The notes: generated by a model from the letters alone, not told the origin. Numbered from the stretch's first letter, positions 1 to 13,884 are shown. The stretch: 64,000 nucleotides of DNA from Rhizophagus clarus (GCA_015698045.1 BLAL01000194.1:1240001-1304000), one strand, 5' to 3'. Program-made: numbers and translations.

Positions 1-3000
1 TACATACTCTTGTCTTTCTTTACGATTGATAATGTAAGGTATTTAAATTATAGCGTCTTTGAGAATACAAAGGAAAATATGGATTCACTTACTACTGATA
101 AACAGGAAGCTCTAGCAGAAACCCGAAATCGTATTGATTGGTTATTGAGGGAGGAAATAATGCACGGACTATTGAAATCACAACCTGTAGAAAAATTAGT
201 CCTTTCATATATCCAAGCGCAATTAAAACATAAAAATCCGTTTGTTGATTTTCCGACTACTTTTGATGTTATGTTATCCTTTGTTGATGATGAGAAAGGA
301 CAGGAAAGATTCTTAAAAGAATTTAGCAAAACTAATATGTCACCATATTCACTAAACCAAGTTGAAGATTGCTTTTATATAAGTGAAGATGAAGAGAAGA
401 GTGAACCTATAATTGTTAATAGCTCATCTGAATTTGATCCAGATAGAACCTCTGAGAACTCATCTGTTAATAATATTCAGAAAGATGCATATAATGGCGA
501 TCATCCTGATGAGGATAACGACTTTTGCCAAGGTCTTGGAATTAGTATTTATCACCCTGAAGAAAAAGATACTAAATTGGATCAAGATCAAAACGTTAAA
601 TCTGTCAAGAAATATGTTGTGCACAAACAACTGTTCTGGTTGTTACTTATCCCACAAGAAACTCGTATACAAATGTATTTTTACTCAAAGGCGGTTTCAG
701 CAATCGAGCGTGCTAATATAATCAAACACGTGCGAAAATGTATAGTACAAATTTCCGAAAAAGTTAATAGATTAGTACTATTAGATGAATTATATCATTC
801 ACGTAGCTGTAGGTAAGAAATAAAAATGGTCTACTTTTAAATTGTTATTTAATAGATTATTTGTTCTTGATTCTCGTGTATGAATTTAGCAACTTTTTGG
901 TTCCTTCTGACGGTTCACCGGATTCCGAAGGAGAGTTTTCATCTGACTTGGTTGACGTACTATCAATGGCACCAAATGATAGAAATGTGACTGTTTCAAA
1001 AAAGTTTAGACCAGGAGAGTTTGAATGTCCATTGGTTTATGAACAATCGTTTCCGCTCCACTGGCGGTTAAGACCGAATCAAGCATTAAATGGCATTGCA
1101 TCATCGACAACACTTAACGCATTTGAAGTTTCTAATAGAAAAAACATGTATGTAATAAGGAGCGGAGATTGTATCGTTTATCTCAAAATATCTGAAATAG
1201 AAGCATCCCCAACTTATATTGTTGACGAGAATTTTGATGATGCTTCTCAATTTGCGAATTTGGAATCACAGTCAAATATTCATGCTATTGATGAATCACG
1301 AAAGTCTCCACCAAAAAATGAGGGAAGTCCACGTAAATCAAATGCTCAAGCTAGAGTAACAGATTCGCGAGAATTAGTCGTAAAAGTATTTGGTTTAGAG
1401 ACTCCAGGCAAAGAAATAACCGAAAAGTTAATGGAATCATTAGAAAAAAGATTGATTTCAAACATAACTCTTAATGTTATGTTTACTTTTCTTGCTCGCA
1501 ATCTTAAAGTAAATCCAACTCGAGCGGTTAGTTAAAGTATATATAATTGGTTTCTTGTAGTTTATTATTTATTTTAACTTATATATATAAATTTTTAATT
1601 TTCTTAGGATGTAGACTTTATTTTACCCATTCTCAAAACTCCTCATCGTCTATCTTTAAAAGTACCATCATGTATAAGAAATATTTATGCTTTCTTAGTG
1701 TATTTTAAACAAAATATTTCTTTATACCTCAACATTTTACAGGGGCCAGAGGTGACGAACGCAATAAAGCGTCACTACAACTCAAACTATGGAACAACCG
1801 AATTTCCAGAACCGACTCCTGAAAGCGGGAGGTACGTTACACGAATTTTGATAGTTTTTTGAAAGTGTGTATTATATTTTCTTTTCTCAACTAAATTTTT
1901 CGATTCAATAGAAAAACTCATGATATTCAACTTCATGAATTTGTCTTCTTTTATAATAACAACCAACCTCGTGCACAACATTCTTTCGAGGCATCTGTCG
2001 GTCAAGGGATTGCAGGACTCTGCTTCACTCTTTTGAATCGACAAGGACAGCCTGTTTTTGAACTTTCGGTTCCTGATACCGTTGATTCAGACGATATAGA
2101 TTTGAATAAGATTTTAGAATGCATTTCTAACGATGAGGCATTAATAGTTTCGGATTCAAATAAGAGTTCGAATAATAATATTTTAGACGCTCCTTATATG
2201 TTATTAATAGAGTTATGGAGTCATTGTCCTCTTAATTATAATATCCTACTTAATAGAATTACAAAAAGTTTTCAACAGAGCCTTTGTGATTATTTTATTG
2301 AAGTATCTATAACTAAAGGATTGGGTCGCGTTTCTGTCGAGAATAACATCGTCCAAGTGGCAAAAAATTTAGATCAAGGCGATCATTGTATTAATGAACA
2401 TGTTGAACCGCACGTTCAACATAATTTTGTTGAACCAGTTTTAGAACTTTTGAACAAGGCATCTGATTTGGAAAACCCAGCATTAAACGCATTGCGAACG
2501 AGATTAGATATGCCTTCTTGGATGATGGATAACTTCTTAAATGAAGTCCACGATCTCTTAGTTGAAGTACATGAAATATTTACGCCAATAATATTGAGAA
2601 CAATTCCTACAAAATTGACACCAAAGTATGATATTTATCGGCCGAAGCATTCTATTTCTACTATGGACGAGTCAATATCTGTTCCACATCAATATTTATT
2701 AATTGCTGGACTCAAAGAGATGAATGCAAAATATGATGCACATAAACCAGATAATCGCAGAAGCAGCGTGTATGGAAGTGATGTGCTACATTCTCGTAGA
2801 AGTTCTACTGAAAATGGTTCAAATGAAAAAACTGTGGTCCAATCACGTAAAAGTTCTTGGATGCCGTTAGCCGTACAAAAGCGTCATTTAATTGAGGATA
2901 TCATGATGCATACAATCCTAAGTGACCATGCCAACCGCAATACATCTGATTTGTTTCGTTCATGTTTTTTGGTCATGTCTATTAATGGCTTTGACTTAAC

Positions 3001-5338
3001 CATATATACTTATAACTGGGATAAACAATACGCTGAACAAGTATTTACTGCAATGAAAAGAATATCTGATTGGCATAATAAACGCATAGAACTTTTGAAT
3101 AACATTTTTCATCAAAAAATGGGATTATTTTATCATACAAATAATATATTTAAGACACAACCTCAGACTCCATTACCTATCCATAGCAATCCTAATACTC
3201 CTCGACTTACAATGTCGGGAACCAATCGTTCAAACGTCACAACACCAAATGATCAAAGTACGACAACGGATTTAATACATGTATATTCATTAATATCTGA
3301 ACGATTTCCTCAGCGTCAAAATTTTGATATTCGACCTGAAGAAAGCAAGAAAATTTCAGATGCACGTCATGAAGTAGGCAATTTGTATTCAACCGGATTG
3401 GAAGCAAACCGGTTCATTTTAACTTCTTCTGATTTAAATGACGTATTAAAAGACTCTTGTGTCGAAAAAGTAGCCGCATGTGATATTTCTAGCGTGAGTC
3501 GGGATGCTCTTATGAGACATGGACCTCCATTTATAGAATCATGTATAAGGCAAGCGAAGATGATTCAGGCGCATGATAATGCCGAGAAAGTTTACAAAAA
3601 ATGGGAAAAAAGATATCAAGGGCACAAGGAAGAAAATCCAGATACGAACGAAGTAATAGCAAAATCAGATTTAGCTATAATATTTCGCACTGCTCGACTT
3701 TTACATTTTTGTAGAACACCCCTATTATTTGGAGGAAAGGTTGAATCGATACGTTCTTCAGACATTCATACATTAATTGCACCTGACCGAAAAGATAAAA
3801 CCATAATATCTCAATGGTATAAAGATATGGTCGAAACTTTTTTGCAGGAATATTCTTCTAACTTGGAAAAACTTGGAATGCAAGTAGTTATGGGCGGCAA
3901 ATCTGGCTTAATGTTGGTGGATGATGGTGACAAAGTGTTTTATACGTCTAGATTTTCAGCACCAGATAGTCCCGCCGTATTCTTATTAAAGGAACTTAAG
4001 GGTGGCTCTATAATGTGTGAAATTCGAATTCAGGAAATTTTCGTGTGCGTCACATTATACACATTAAACCATGGTCGTAGGCTTATGAAAGCTCCTGGAA
4101 TCGCTGAAATCGATAGATACAACCTAAGAGTATTTACTGAGGAGTGTGGAAGGTTCAAAAAGATGATACACGTTAATTCATTTGTTTATGATTTCCATTT
4201 AAAATATATCAAGCATGTTTTGGAATCTTTGGGAAACTCACCCTCCTTTAATGTATTGGAAGTACTTAGGGCTTTCATTCGTCGACATTCCCAACCTGCA
4301 TATTTTGCAGCTCACCGCATCTATCACGATACTTTTAACAAAGAGTCTCCAACAATTCCGAATGATTTGTTTGAGTACATTATAAAAAATCCTCTGCGTT
4401 ACGGTTTTCGCTCCACTTGTTATGATGGTAAACCAATTTCTTGCTTTGCCACTCTAAGTGAAACTAAAAAAACTTTCGCATCGATTGAATCTGATATTGA
4501 TCAACAGAATCAAACTGTATATGATAGTGAAACAACTCACTGTACATTAATTTTTACGGAAGGAAATCAACTTGATAAAAGTGTCTCTGGAAAGATTTCA
4601 TTAGAATATTTTGTTATTGTTTTGCACAATGATACTGATACGTCAATTGAGGCAGAAACCACTGTAAGCTCTTCCGAATATATTCATAGTCGTCAGCCAA
4701 CAACAGATCTATCTTATTTAGACCTTTTAGAGATAAAAAATTGTTCGGAAAATAAACTCGATTCCATAATTTCCCAGGTATTAAAAATAACTATTAATTA
4801 AATATTATTATTATTTGGGATATAAATAATTAATACCTTTCTATTATTTACTTGACAGGCAACTCAATTTTATCGACGCGATTCGTTATGGCGTGTATTA
4901 TGTAACGCAAAACCAAATAGTAATAATAACGCAATAAACGTTCAAGATTTTCTTGAATTAAAAAATCAATGGCATAGTCGTGAACTTATCACGATTTATC
5001 CCGATTTTAAGGAATTCCTTGATATGAATTTAAATTGGACTGAATTGTTAAATTTTTTAGCGCGTTATCATTCCGAATTTTCCAGAGAGTTATATGATGA
5101 AGAAAATAACATTCGTCATTTAGTAATTTTAAATTCTCATACTTATGATCTACTTTTACATTTCATTTTATCATTTCCTAGGACAGAAATATGTAATAAT
5201 AATAATAATGGTGATAATGGCAAACTTATTGTGAATATAGTTTGTCGTGAAGCGCTTGATTTTAAAGAATTCGAGTTACAATTTGCAGCTGATCTTGCTA
5301 GAACAATTGGATATTGGTTATGGGATAAATTAACTTAG
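1..5338 (+). CDS. SZT2-like KICSTOR subunit, C-terminal part (5' end outside window)
   Basis: Five exons join in phase: 1-812, 890-1526, 1608-1831, 1912-4777 and 4859-5338, giving about 1672 residues. The frame is open from base 1, so the start lies upstream. All four introns are GT-AG and 78-81 bases long. Family cues recalled from SZT2: a YTYNW block followed by an arginine/leucine helix and QKMGLFYH (about residues 880-925), a FWLLLIPQE segment near the start, and a TEECGRFKKMIHVNSFVYDF block near 1270. In animals SZT2 is the large scaffold of KICSTOR, which holds GATOR1 on the lysosome so that TORC1 responds to amino acids and glucose. A serine-rich stretch (RRSSVYGSD, SRRSST, SRKSS) could be a phosphorylated linker. 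Animal SZT2 is about 3400 residues, so roughly half is present. Identity rests on remembered motifs, not an alignment. Confidence 0.72.
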
Positions 5339-5716
5339 ATAATTGAGATTTAATAAAAAAGAGAATTTACACAAATTTGTATATTCATATTTATATAAAT
5401 ATTTAACACATAATAAATTATAATCACTGTTTGACCATAAATGTGGTACAGTAAATTAAATATAATAATGAATTTCATCATTTCAAGGCTTTCACAACGA
5501 TGAATTATCCATAAATTCATTACACTATTTACAAAATCAATCAAAAAAAAAAAAATTTTTAAAACAATAAAACAATTAAACAATAATATTTACTTATTAC
5601 TTGAATTTCGTTTATATTCTATCGGCCCTTCATTGTCATTTGTTTTACTTTATGGATGACGTCATAAATAATACTAGGTCAAATATGAACAAGACTTTTG
5701 ATCATCATAATTGTAA
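5339..5716. other. intergenic: end of SZT2-like gene and promoter of the dehydratase gene
   Basis: An AATAAA-like hexamer follows the SZT2-like stop at about 5352. The rest is AT-rich with one poly(A) tract and a CRE site near the next gene. I see no gene in it. Confidence 0.6.
5657..5664. promoter_or_regulatory. CRE/ATF palindrome TGACGTCA
   Basis: A perfect eight-base TGACGTCA lies 53 bases before the first ATG of the dehydratase gene. bZIP factors of the ATF/CREB class bind this palindrome in fungi and animals. Its placement in the proximal promoter makes it a reasonable candidate control site; occupancy is inference. Confidence 0.45.
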
Positions 5717-6186
5717 ATGTTAACTTTGTCTAGTTTTACAAAATCTGTCTCTTATCGCCCGTTATCTCATAAACTACCGACGTTACATTATTCATTTTAT
5801 TCAACGGTAGAAAGAATGGGAGTACAAAAGTTAAACGAAGAGGAACGCAATACGCTTCTTTCACCATTACTTGCCGATTCTTGGGAAATGGTACAAAACC
5901 GGGATGCAATAAAGAAAAATTTTACTTTCAAGGATTTTAATGAAGCGTTTGGTTTCATGACTAGAATTGCATTAAGAGCAGACAAAGTTGACCACCATCC
6001 AGAATGGTTCAATGTAAGTTAAATTTTTTATGAGACTTAATTTCAATGAAATAATTTATTGTCTATTTTCAGGTATACAATCGTGTAGAAATAACACTTG
6101 CAACGCATGAATGTCAAGGTCTCTCTCAAAGAGATGTGAATCTTGCAAAATTCATTGATTATATCTACACTACTTTTACCAAATAA
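5717..6186 (+). CDS. pterin-4a-carbinolamine dehydratase (PCD/DCoH family)
   Basis: Exons 5717-6013 and 6073-6186 (59-base GT-AG intron, phase 0) encode 136 residues. The enzyme dehydrates 4a-hydroxytetrahydrobiopterin during cofactor recycling for aromatic amino acid hydroxylases. In organisms without that pathway, relatives support molybdenum-cofactor enzymes. The catalytic histidines are present: [13 protein letters not shown] (H93, H94) and THEC (H111). The C-terminal [13 protein letters not shown] helix is also typical. The first 33 residues are rich in S, T, R and Y with no acidic residue before E32, like a mitochondrial presequence. A second ATG at 5816 (M34, [10 protein letters not shown]) would give a cytosolic form of normal family length. 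The gene is convergent with SEC11, whose stop lies 100 bases away. Confidence 0.93.
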
Positions 6187-6285
6187 TCAACAATTCCGGG
6201 CTACTTTTTATATAAAAAAATATAATAACAAAAGATTTCAAATACTCACAATGTTAATTATTATTTATCTAATTTTTACAAATTA

Positions 6286-7100
6286 TTATTCTCGATTGAC
6301 TAGCATATATAATCCAAGGAATCCAATCAATACATATTTAAGTTGAGGAAAATCATTCATAAGAATTGTAATAATTCCAATATACGGCAAGAATCTTATA
6401 TAAAATAAAAAAGTTAAAGGATTTTTCTCTTTAAAAACAAAATACATAAGAAAATAGATTGATTACCCTCTAACTTTTCCAATAATATGTTCTCTATGAA
6501 TCCAAAGTTGTCCCGGATTATATAATCCACGATCATCAACTTGATTATTATCACCTTTTGTTAAAATATATTGTTTCCCTGTTTCTTTCCTAAAAATGAA
6601 ATTGTAATGAAAATCTCCGTGTTTTATTATTTTAATTTCAATTAAGGTAATAACGACTCACTCGTCATGCAATTTTATGACGCGATGTACGATCGGAACA
6701 TCTCTTCCTGGTATTTTGAATACACATATGTCCCCAACTCTTATAGGCTCGTCTGGCATTCCCAGAAATAATAAATCTCCTCGATAGAATGCCGGTTCCA
6801 TGCTGCCACTATAAAATAGAAGATTTGTTTAAATTTGATCAATAAAGAACCGAAGATAAGATTTTGTCTTGATACCTTAAAACTACCACAATAGGACTTT
6901 CGCTGTTTGTATAAAGAGCTAGTCCTTTCCATACCATTAATGCCGATGAAATTATCATTAGAAAATTTAAAATTTGTTGCGCCAACTAAAATAAATATTT
7001 ATAGATTAATAATTTTGGATTTATAACACACATCTTTAAGGAATTTCACCTGACGCTTATTCATTTTTCGTAAAAACCGTATTTCGTCTTCAAACATCAT
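6286..7100 (-). CDS. SEC11: SEC11 catalytic subunit of the ER signal peptidase complex
   Basis: Five minus-strand exons fit with matching phases: 7100-7050, 6985-6876, 6808-6662, 6589-6467 and 6394-6286, coding 179 residues, the same length as human SEC11A. The protein is a type II ER membrane serine protease that removes signal peptides from secreted and membrane proteins. An MNKRQ start block is followed by a membrane segment ([18 protein letters not shown], about residues 21-38). The Ser-His-Asp triad is visible: S56 in SGSMEP, H95 in IVHRV and D121 in [16 protein letters not shown] box and a second C-terminal hydrophobic segment ([13 protein letters not shown]) match the family. Start may be 7100 or the next ATG at 7097. 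The introns split the gene so finely that no long open frame betrays it. Confidence 0.95.
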
Positions 7101-10100
7101 TATTTGTTATTTATTAAAGGAGAAATAGTTATCTATTATTGAAAAAAAGCTATATCTTAAATTTATATAAGTTTCCATCCAATCAAAATTTTACTCGTAA
7201 GTCGATAACTCAACAGATCGGCTTGTGAGTTGTGACAATTACATCGGGCATGTGATTCTGTGAACATGTGATTATTAACACGTTTTATTTTTTAAGTGAA
7301 ATGAATTTCTTCGAAGACATTAATTATTTTGCTGTGGTCAGGTGATTTGTCGATCAATTAAAAAAAAATACCGAAAACAGCCGAAAACAATTAATTTAAT
7401 GAGTTAGGAATTCACATAGTTTTCCATTAATAACTCATGGGTCCCCTTTCATGGCGAAAGTTTTTACAGTATTTTTCTATATACATTTTAGTCTTGTACT
7501 TATATGATGTATAACTGTATTTGTGGTACCCACCTGTAAAAATAAAAAAAAACAATTAATTTATCAAAAATACTCTTAATAAACACATACAAAAACACTT
7601 TTTATAAATATTTTTCTTAAAAATCACTAAACTTGACGACTTTAATATTCTTTATTATGTTTATAAGATGTTTTGCAGTGTGTTTTCTTATAAAAAAAAT
7701 ATTACCTGTTACTTAGTAGTAAACTTTTAAAATCGTTAGGAATCGGTTTTTAGGAATCGGTCTTAAGGAATCGGAGGAATCAGTTTATAAACTGTTGTAG
7801 TGAAAAAGGGCGAACGATAAAAAAAAATATTAGTAAAGTTTGTATAATGGTGGCTTAGCATTACACAGATCAAATGATGTCTGTGATATTTATAGTAAAA
7901 ACTAAAGTGATTTTAATTTGTAATTTTTATTTATATAAAAAAAAAGCCGCTGAATTGAATAAAACATTAAATTAATATTATATTTTTTTTTTATTCACAA
8001 TCCGAAAGTAGCTTCGTATCATAATGCCAGCTTTTGTTCTTTATATTATAAAATAATGATTTAATTTATATTAATTTTAATTTAAATTAATTGTTTTACT
8101 TATAAGTTAAAAATCTCAAGATTTCATTATTTATGTACCCGAACATTACTACGATACTGTGGATGTAAAAAAATTCAAAACTATACAATGATATTTAAAA
8201 TCGGTATTTTAGATTGATCAAATGGTAAATTGCACTTGCCAATGATGTTGAATCAACGTGTCATTGTATGGCTTCTTAAGCCACCTCTTTTGATTTTCGC
8301 ATTTAGTATGAGATTTATAGAATACTGGTGAATAAAAACCTAAGATTATTTCCGCCACAAATATATGTTTACACAAATCTTTTGTAATTAAACTGTTAAA
8401 TGAGCTATATAAAAATACTAAAATATGGGTTATTTCTCACATTTGATCATGATCTGACATCATTGCTGCTTATCTTCCACAAATTCTCCATTTGACGAGA
8501 AAAGGATATTCAATAAGAGCAAATGGTAAATTTCAACACACAAAATTTTACCAAAGATTATTAATTTGATTCTCTTTTTTCCATTGAAATTGGAAAATCC
8601 TCGAAATTCTCATCTAACACTATTTGATTCTTATTAATTTTAGCACACTATATATACTATTTATAAATCTTTTTATCTCCGCACTTTTATTTGCTATTTC
8701 TGTTTTAAGAAATGTCAATTTCTAATTCTCATCTGAATCTGCTAGTGATAGTTTAAGAACCTTGATTCTGGTATAACTGTAATTTTTTCCACTCATGCTA
8801 AATGTCTAAGTTTTAATGGTTTTGAATTGACCCAATATTTCTCACAAAAAAAGCATTTTGCAGAACAATAACTTTTAAATGTTTGTTTTTCAAATCAATT
8901 CAGCCAAACAGAAGATATAAAAAAGAAAAGAACAAAGAAAATGCGAAAAGAAATTTTTGCGATCTTATTTTAAGTATAATGCATAATTTCTAAAAAAGGA
9001 ATCATGTTTGCATACAGATCTGTTTATTACGAGATTATTATATTCGTATTAGAAGATAATTAAAATAAATTATTAATAACTTTATTTATTAATTTTAAAC
9101 GAAAAAAAAATTTTGTTCTCCCTTCAAAAAGTAGCTCTACTAAGAAAAAGTAAAGAGCATCCTAAATAAAAATACAGAAAAACACTGTTCTCAAAGAACT
9201 CCAAAATGCTATAACTAAATAAAAAAGAATGTTCAAATTAAAAATATTTTTAAAAAATTTGCCTTTACGAAAATGTTTTCGAATGATCATTTGGAAGTAT
9301 AAAACAAAAAAGTCATGATATCCATATTGTGCAGAAAATATTCGTCAAACTCTCTAAACTGTTAAAATAATAAAGGTGGCGACTGTATTACAAATAAATA
9401 TAAAATGGTGTTTCCATACTAATATATATGAATAAAATTAGTTTTTCTTTTATCTAAACTACTTATTTCCAACACTTAGCTCCATGAATCTGCAATAATC
9501 GATACTTCGAAAATGGTTGACATACAGTACATCAGAAATAAATGAACGACTCTAACTTAGTATAACCTGCCGAAAAATTTACCTTGCGTTTCAAAACCTG
9601 AATAAAAAATGAATGTTAATTGCATGCCCAGAATTGCAGATGAATAATAATACTTTAAAATTATAATATTGAACTGCAGCATATTAAGCATATTATTAAA
9701 TTGACCTATTACGTGCACTAATTTTAAGCTTTATTGTATATGGACCGCAGCAAAAATTTGATTCTAGTGATGATTCATCGATTATATTTCATGTAAAAAA
9801 GTTGCAATGACATATAATCATACTTTCTCAAATGTATAAATTCAGGTTTTCTTAAAGGAAACTTATTTACTCATAAAATCATAAACTTCTCGAACTTCTT
9901 AAAAGAATTCAACTGCTGCCACTTAGCCCATTCATGGAAATTATATGCTATTTTATTAGACGAAATCCTTTATTAATTGCGCCTTTAAAAGATATCAGAT
10001 TTTCTGATTCTGCACAGTATAGTTTAACAAAGATTTCAAAAACAGATTATTTTATAAATAATTTTTTTATATATATTACGTAATTCATATAATGTGATAA

Positions 10101-10260
10101 TTTGAAATAAATTTATCTTTGCGACTTTACAAGGTTTTAATTAATATCCGGAGTGGCTGAAGCCAGATAAGTAACAAAAATAAATGTAATAAAGATACTG
10201 GAGTAAACTCGAGCCATGAGAGTTCCATCCCACATTTCCATTGGTCCACTACTTCACGTT
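7101..10260. other. AT-rich spacer without recognised gene
   Basis: No coding frame could be supported on either strand. A short run of GGAATCGG-like repeats sits at about 7737-7790. The first few hundred bases should hold the SEC11 promoter. Confidence 0.5.
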
Positions 10261-10292
10261 AGCTGATATAACATAATTATGTTATATCAGCT
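10261..10292. repeat. perfect 32-base palindrome
   Basis: The stretch equals its own reverse complement over all 32 bases: AGCTGATATAACATAA followed by its complement. It could extrude as a cruciform or fold as an RNA hairpin. The related site in copy B (29163-29194) is an imperfect version with G/C-altered ends. Confidence 0.9.
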
Positions 10293-10440
10293 TAAGTTAG
10301 GTTATATGGTCATTATTAGGTTATATGGTCATCATTAGGTTTTATAATCATTATTAGGTTATATAGCCATCATTAGGTTATATGGTCATCATCAGGTTAT
10401 ATAATCATTGTTAGTCATCATTAGGTTATATGGGTTATAT
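10293..10440 (+). repeat. about 19-base tandem array (TTAGGTTATATGGTCATCA)
   Basis: Roughly seven head-to-tail copies vary at a few positions, with GGTTATA conserved and GGTCATCA/AATCATTA varying. Confidence 0.8.
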
Positions 10441-10448
10441 AATGTAAT

Positions 10449-10700
10449 ATTTTCATTTACTTATATTTTCATCTACCTATATTTTCATCTACTTATATTT
10501 TCATCTACTTATATTTTCATCTACTTATATTTTCATCTACTTATATTTTCATCTACTTATATTTTCATCTACTTATATTTTCATCTACTTATATTTTCAT
10601 CTACTTATATTTTCATCTACTTATATTTTCATCTACTTATATTTTCATCTACTTATATTTTCATCTACTTATATTTTCATCTACTTATATTTTTATCTAC
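10449..10700 (+). repeat. 16-base tandem array (ACTTATATTTTCATCT)
   Basis: About fifteen nearly identical copies. Because 16 is not a multiple of three, the array leaves an open frame of 137 codons that is an artefact of the repeat and not a gene. Confidence 0.92.
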
Positions 10701-11000
10701 TTATCTTAGTGGATGCTATAGTGCCTTAATTATATACTTTTATAGATTTGTAGATATACTGTTACCTTCTTTTTCTGGTTGCAAAGTGGTTGCAGATTTG
10801 TTTTCTGGAATGGTTATATAATAATTGTGAAATGGTTTCTTGTAGTGGTTGCAGGATAGTTGTATAATGGTTATAAGGTGGTATTCAGATTAGTTGTAAG
10901 ATGATATTTCAGAAAATTACAAAGTAATTACATAATAGTTGTGATATGCTCTCTGCAGTAATTGTAAGATGGTTGTGAGATGACTGCAAGATTATTTGCA

Positions 11001-12074
11001 ATAGTTACTGCAATGATTACTTATAGTAATGTAAAAAAATATTATATCAAGTGGTGCAATAAATTTGCAATTAATTTTAACATCTCTATAATATAATTCT
11101 GACCAATTTTTTGGATATGTAATTCAAAAATCCAGCTTAGCATTATAGCGTAATAATTACAATAAGAATAATGATTAAATAATGATCTAGTAAATATGAT
11201 ACATAATTCTAATATATGAAATTATATAACATAACCAGATATTAATAAAATGAATCATATAACATAACTGAACAGTAATACAATATTTTATTAGACAATT
11301 ATTTTTAATTATTTTCATTTATTTTTATTTATTTTTTATACTTTAAAAATTTAGGAAAATTACTATTTTTAATTAGTTTTACTATTTTTAGTTAGTATTA
11401 CAAGTAATGATATAATGCCAAGCATTATTTCATTTCACTTTATTTTAACTGAAATTTAGAAGTATTTAGACAAAACTTATAGAATCTAAGGAAAATGAAT
11501 GGAATTAATGCAGAATTACTATTTTTAGTTAATAGATAATGTAATATCAAGTAATGTTAAACATGACAAATTATGAGTTATCATTTAAAAAGGAATAGTT
11601 TAGAAAAAGTAAAGTTGTAAAATGTTAGGAAAATTGTAATTTAGTGAAATACAATTCTGTATAAAAGAGGTTGATTTTTATCAAATCTTCATATATAGAG
11701 ATATAATGTTATAAAATAATTAATAAAGTTGTGTAAATTAGTAAACATAAAACTTAATCCTATAGGAATCAGTAATAATTTTATAATGAAAATATTAATT
11801 TATTGATAACAAAAGAACAAAAGCTCTCCAATGAATATTTTTTTTATGATTAAGTAATAGTTGTTTTGTTATAATTTTTATTGTTGATTTTATAATTTTG
11901 AATAATAAATAATATTTAATGTGTTAATAATGATATTTAATGATTGATAGATAATATAATATAATGATTTTATGTCTAACTAATATTTAATAAACCATTA
12001 AACCAAGCAAATATATATTTTACTTACTGTGAGAAAGTCAACATGACTAAGTTATTAACTTATAGAATAATTTT
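11001..12074. other. AT-rich spacer
   Basis: Only AT-rich sequence without supported coding frames or clear repeats was seen. Confidence 0.5.
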
Positions 12075-13884
12075 CACCAGAACCCTGAATAATATATATA
12101 TAGATCAAATGAAAATTTTAAAATTTACTATGATTAATAAGCAAATTATTTTAAATTCTGCTAAGCAAACTTTTATTATAACCTTTAAATTTATTATTTT
12201 GCTAAGCAATTTGTTTTATATATATATATAAAATTCCAAATAATATATATATATAAATTATAGTTGTTTCTAAAATTCAATTGATAAATCCAAAATCTGA
12301 AATTACTAAATTATGTAAATATATAATTAATTACGTAAATCTTTAATTACACATTCTAAAATTCTAAAATTTGTATAACAGTATGGAAGTATAAATTATT
12401 TCTGGATCCAGTGATCTGATTTTAATGATTTTACTTCCATTCAATTTGTTTTATCAATATAAATCTAATAATATGTATTGCAGCTCTCTAGGATTGATAT
12501 TAACTACTGTAAATATTTAGTGATTATTGGTATCAAAGTACAATTTAGTAATTGGATCTTTATGTTCTTATTATTATTAGATTTGTCTTGATAAAATGAA
12601 TTGAATAATAATAAGATCATTAAAATTAGACAATTAGTTGTAGAGTTATGGTTTACTAAATTTTTAAATATAATTTAGCTAAAATTTAGATTAATTCTGA
12701 CCAAATATTTCATAATACAAAATTAAATACAGAATCTGAAATTAAATACAAAATTCAAACCTTTTCTAATAAATTACTTAATAATTACAGAATTACAGAA
12801 TTATATAATTTTGTAATACAAAAATAATTTTGAATACAAGTATAATATAAATTATATTAAAATAATTTATAAATTGAAAAATCAAATGCAAATAGATTTC
12901 AATATAACAAATAACTTTATTTAAGTATAAAAAAATAATTTAATTATAATAAATATATAGTAATAGTAAATTAATTTTTTATATCATTACGAAAAAAATT
13001 ATGAAAATTGATTTACTAAATATTAATAAATTAATAATATAAAATAATATACCAGTAATCAAAACTTTGAAATTTTTAATTTTAATTAATATTAATATAA
13101 TATTAATATACTATTACTATTTTAAAAATAGGTTTAAAATTTGAAAAATTAGTATTATTAAAAAATGCAATTTTCTATAAATATTATTATATTTAAATTT
13201 ATAAAGATTAAAATATAAATTATTTCTATTCTTTTAAACAACTTCTTAAAGGTAATAAGTTGATTAAAAATAAAAAAAATTATACTTTAAAATTAAAATC
13301 ACTTAAATAATAAATAATTAAAAGTATAAAAATTAGTTGCATTCTATATACTGGTCAAAATTAATACTATTAAATACATATCAGCAATGTTATACATTTT
13401 TGATATCTGTAACTTTTTTTGACTATTCAGACATATTCGTATACTGTCTGACTATTAGATGAATTTGAAAAAATACAACTAAATAATGTATTTTTTCCTT
13501 TTTGATGATGAGGATTTCTTGAACTTGAATTATTAAAGTAAATTAAATAATTATAGTTATTAAAAATCATATCTGCCGATATATCTGCAAAATGAAAAGT
13601 TGTACCACCTAGGTGGTAGTCAGGTGGTAGCATGACAATCTTCAAATATTATCGATGAATTTTATCATATATCATAACAAATTAGTATAACAGATAACAA
13701 ATAGCACATTAATATTAAAAGTTAAGTTTGAAAAAATATATTTTATGCGCACAGACATAAAATATCCTATATATTACACAAACAATAATAAAAGATCAAA
13801 TAAAAAATATAATTCTGCAAAATGATGTCATAATTCTTATACTAAAGTTTATCCATATTAATCTTTTTTTTAAATAATAAAATA

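Larger units (their letters stand above)
10261..11000 (+). mobile_element. composite minisatellite element, copy A
   Basis: Ordered blocks: a 32-base perfect palindrome (10261-10292), a roughly 19-base array (10293-10440), a 16-base array (about 10449-10700) and a degenerate tail rich in GGTTGCA/GGTTATA. The same blocks recur in the same relative order, reverse complemented, at 28768-29194. Two unlinked copies of a multi-part unit imply dispersal. No transposase or clear target duplication was found, so the mechanism is unknown. The right boundary is approximate. Confidence 0.6.

Noticed and set aside
6741..6932. 63-codon minus-strand frame
   Set aside because: It lies in a different frame across two SEC11 exons and an intron; SEC11 explains the region fully.
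10408..10821. 137-codon open frame on the plus strand
   Set aside because: It is the translation of the 16-base tandem array (repeating IFIYLYFHLL) and has no gene-like composition outside it.
13427..13645. 72-codon minus-strand frame inside the long-inverted-repeat element
   Set aside because: Short, no recognised motif, and no better than the chance expectation; the 95-codon frame opposite is only slightly stronger.
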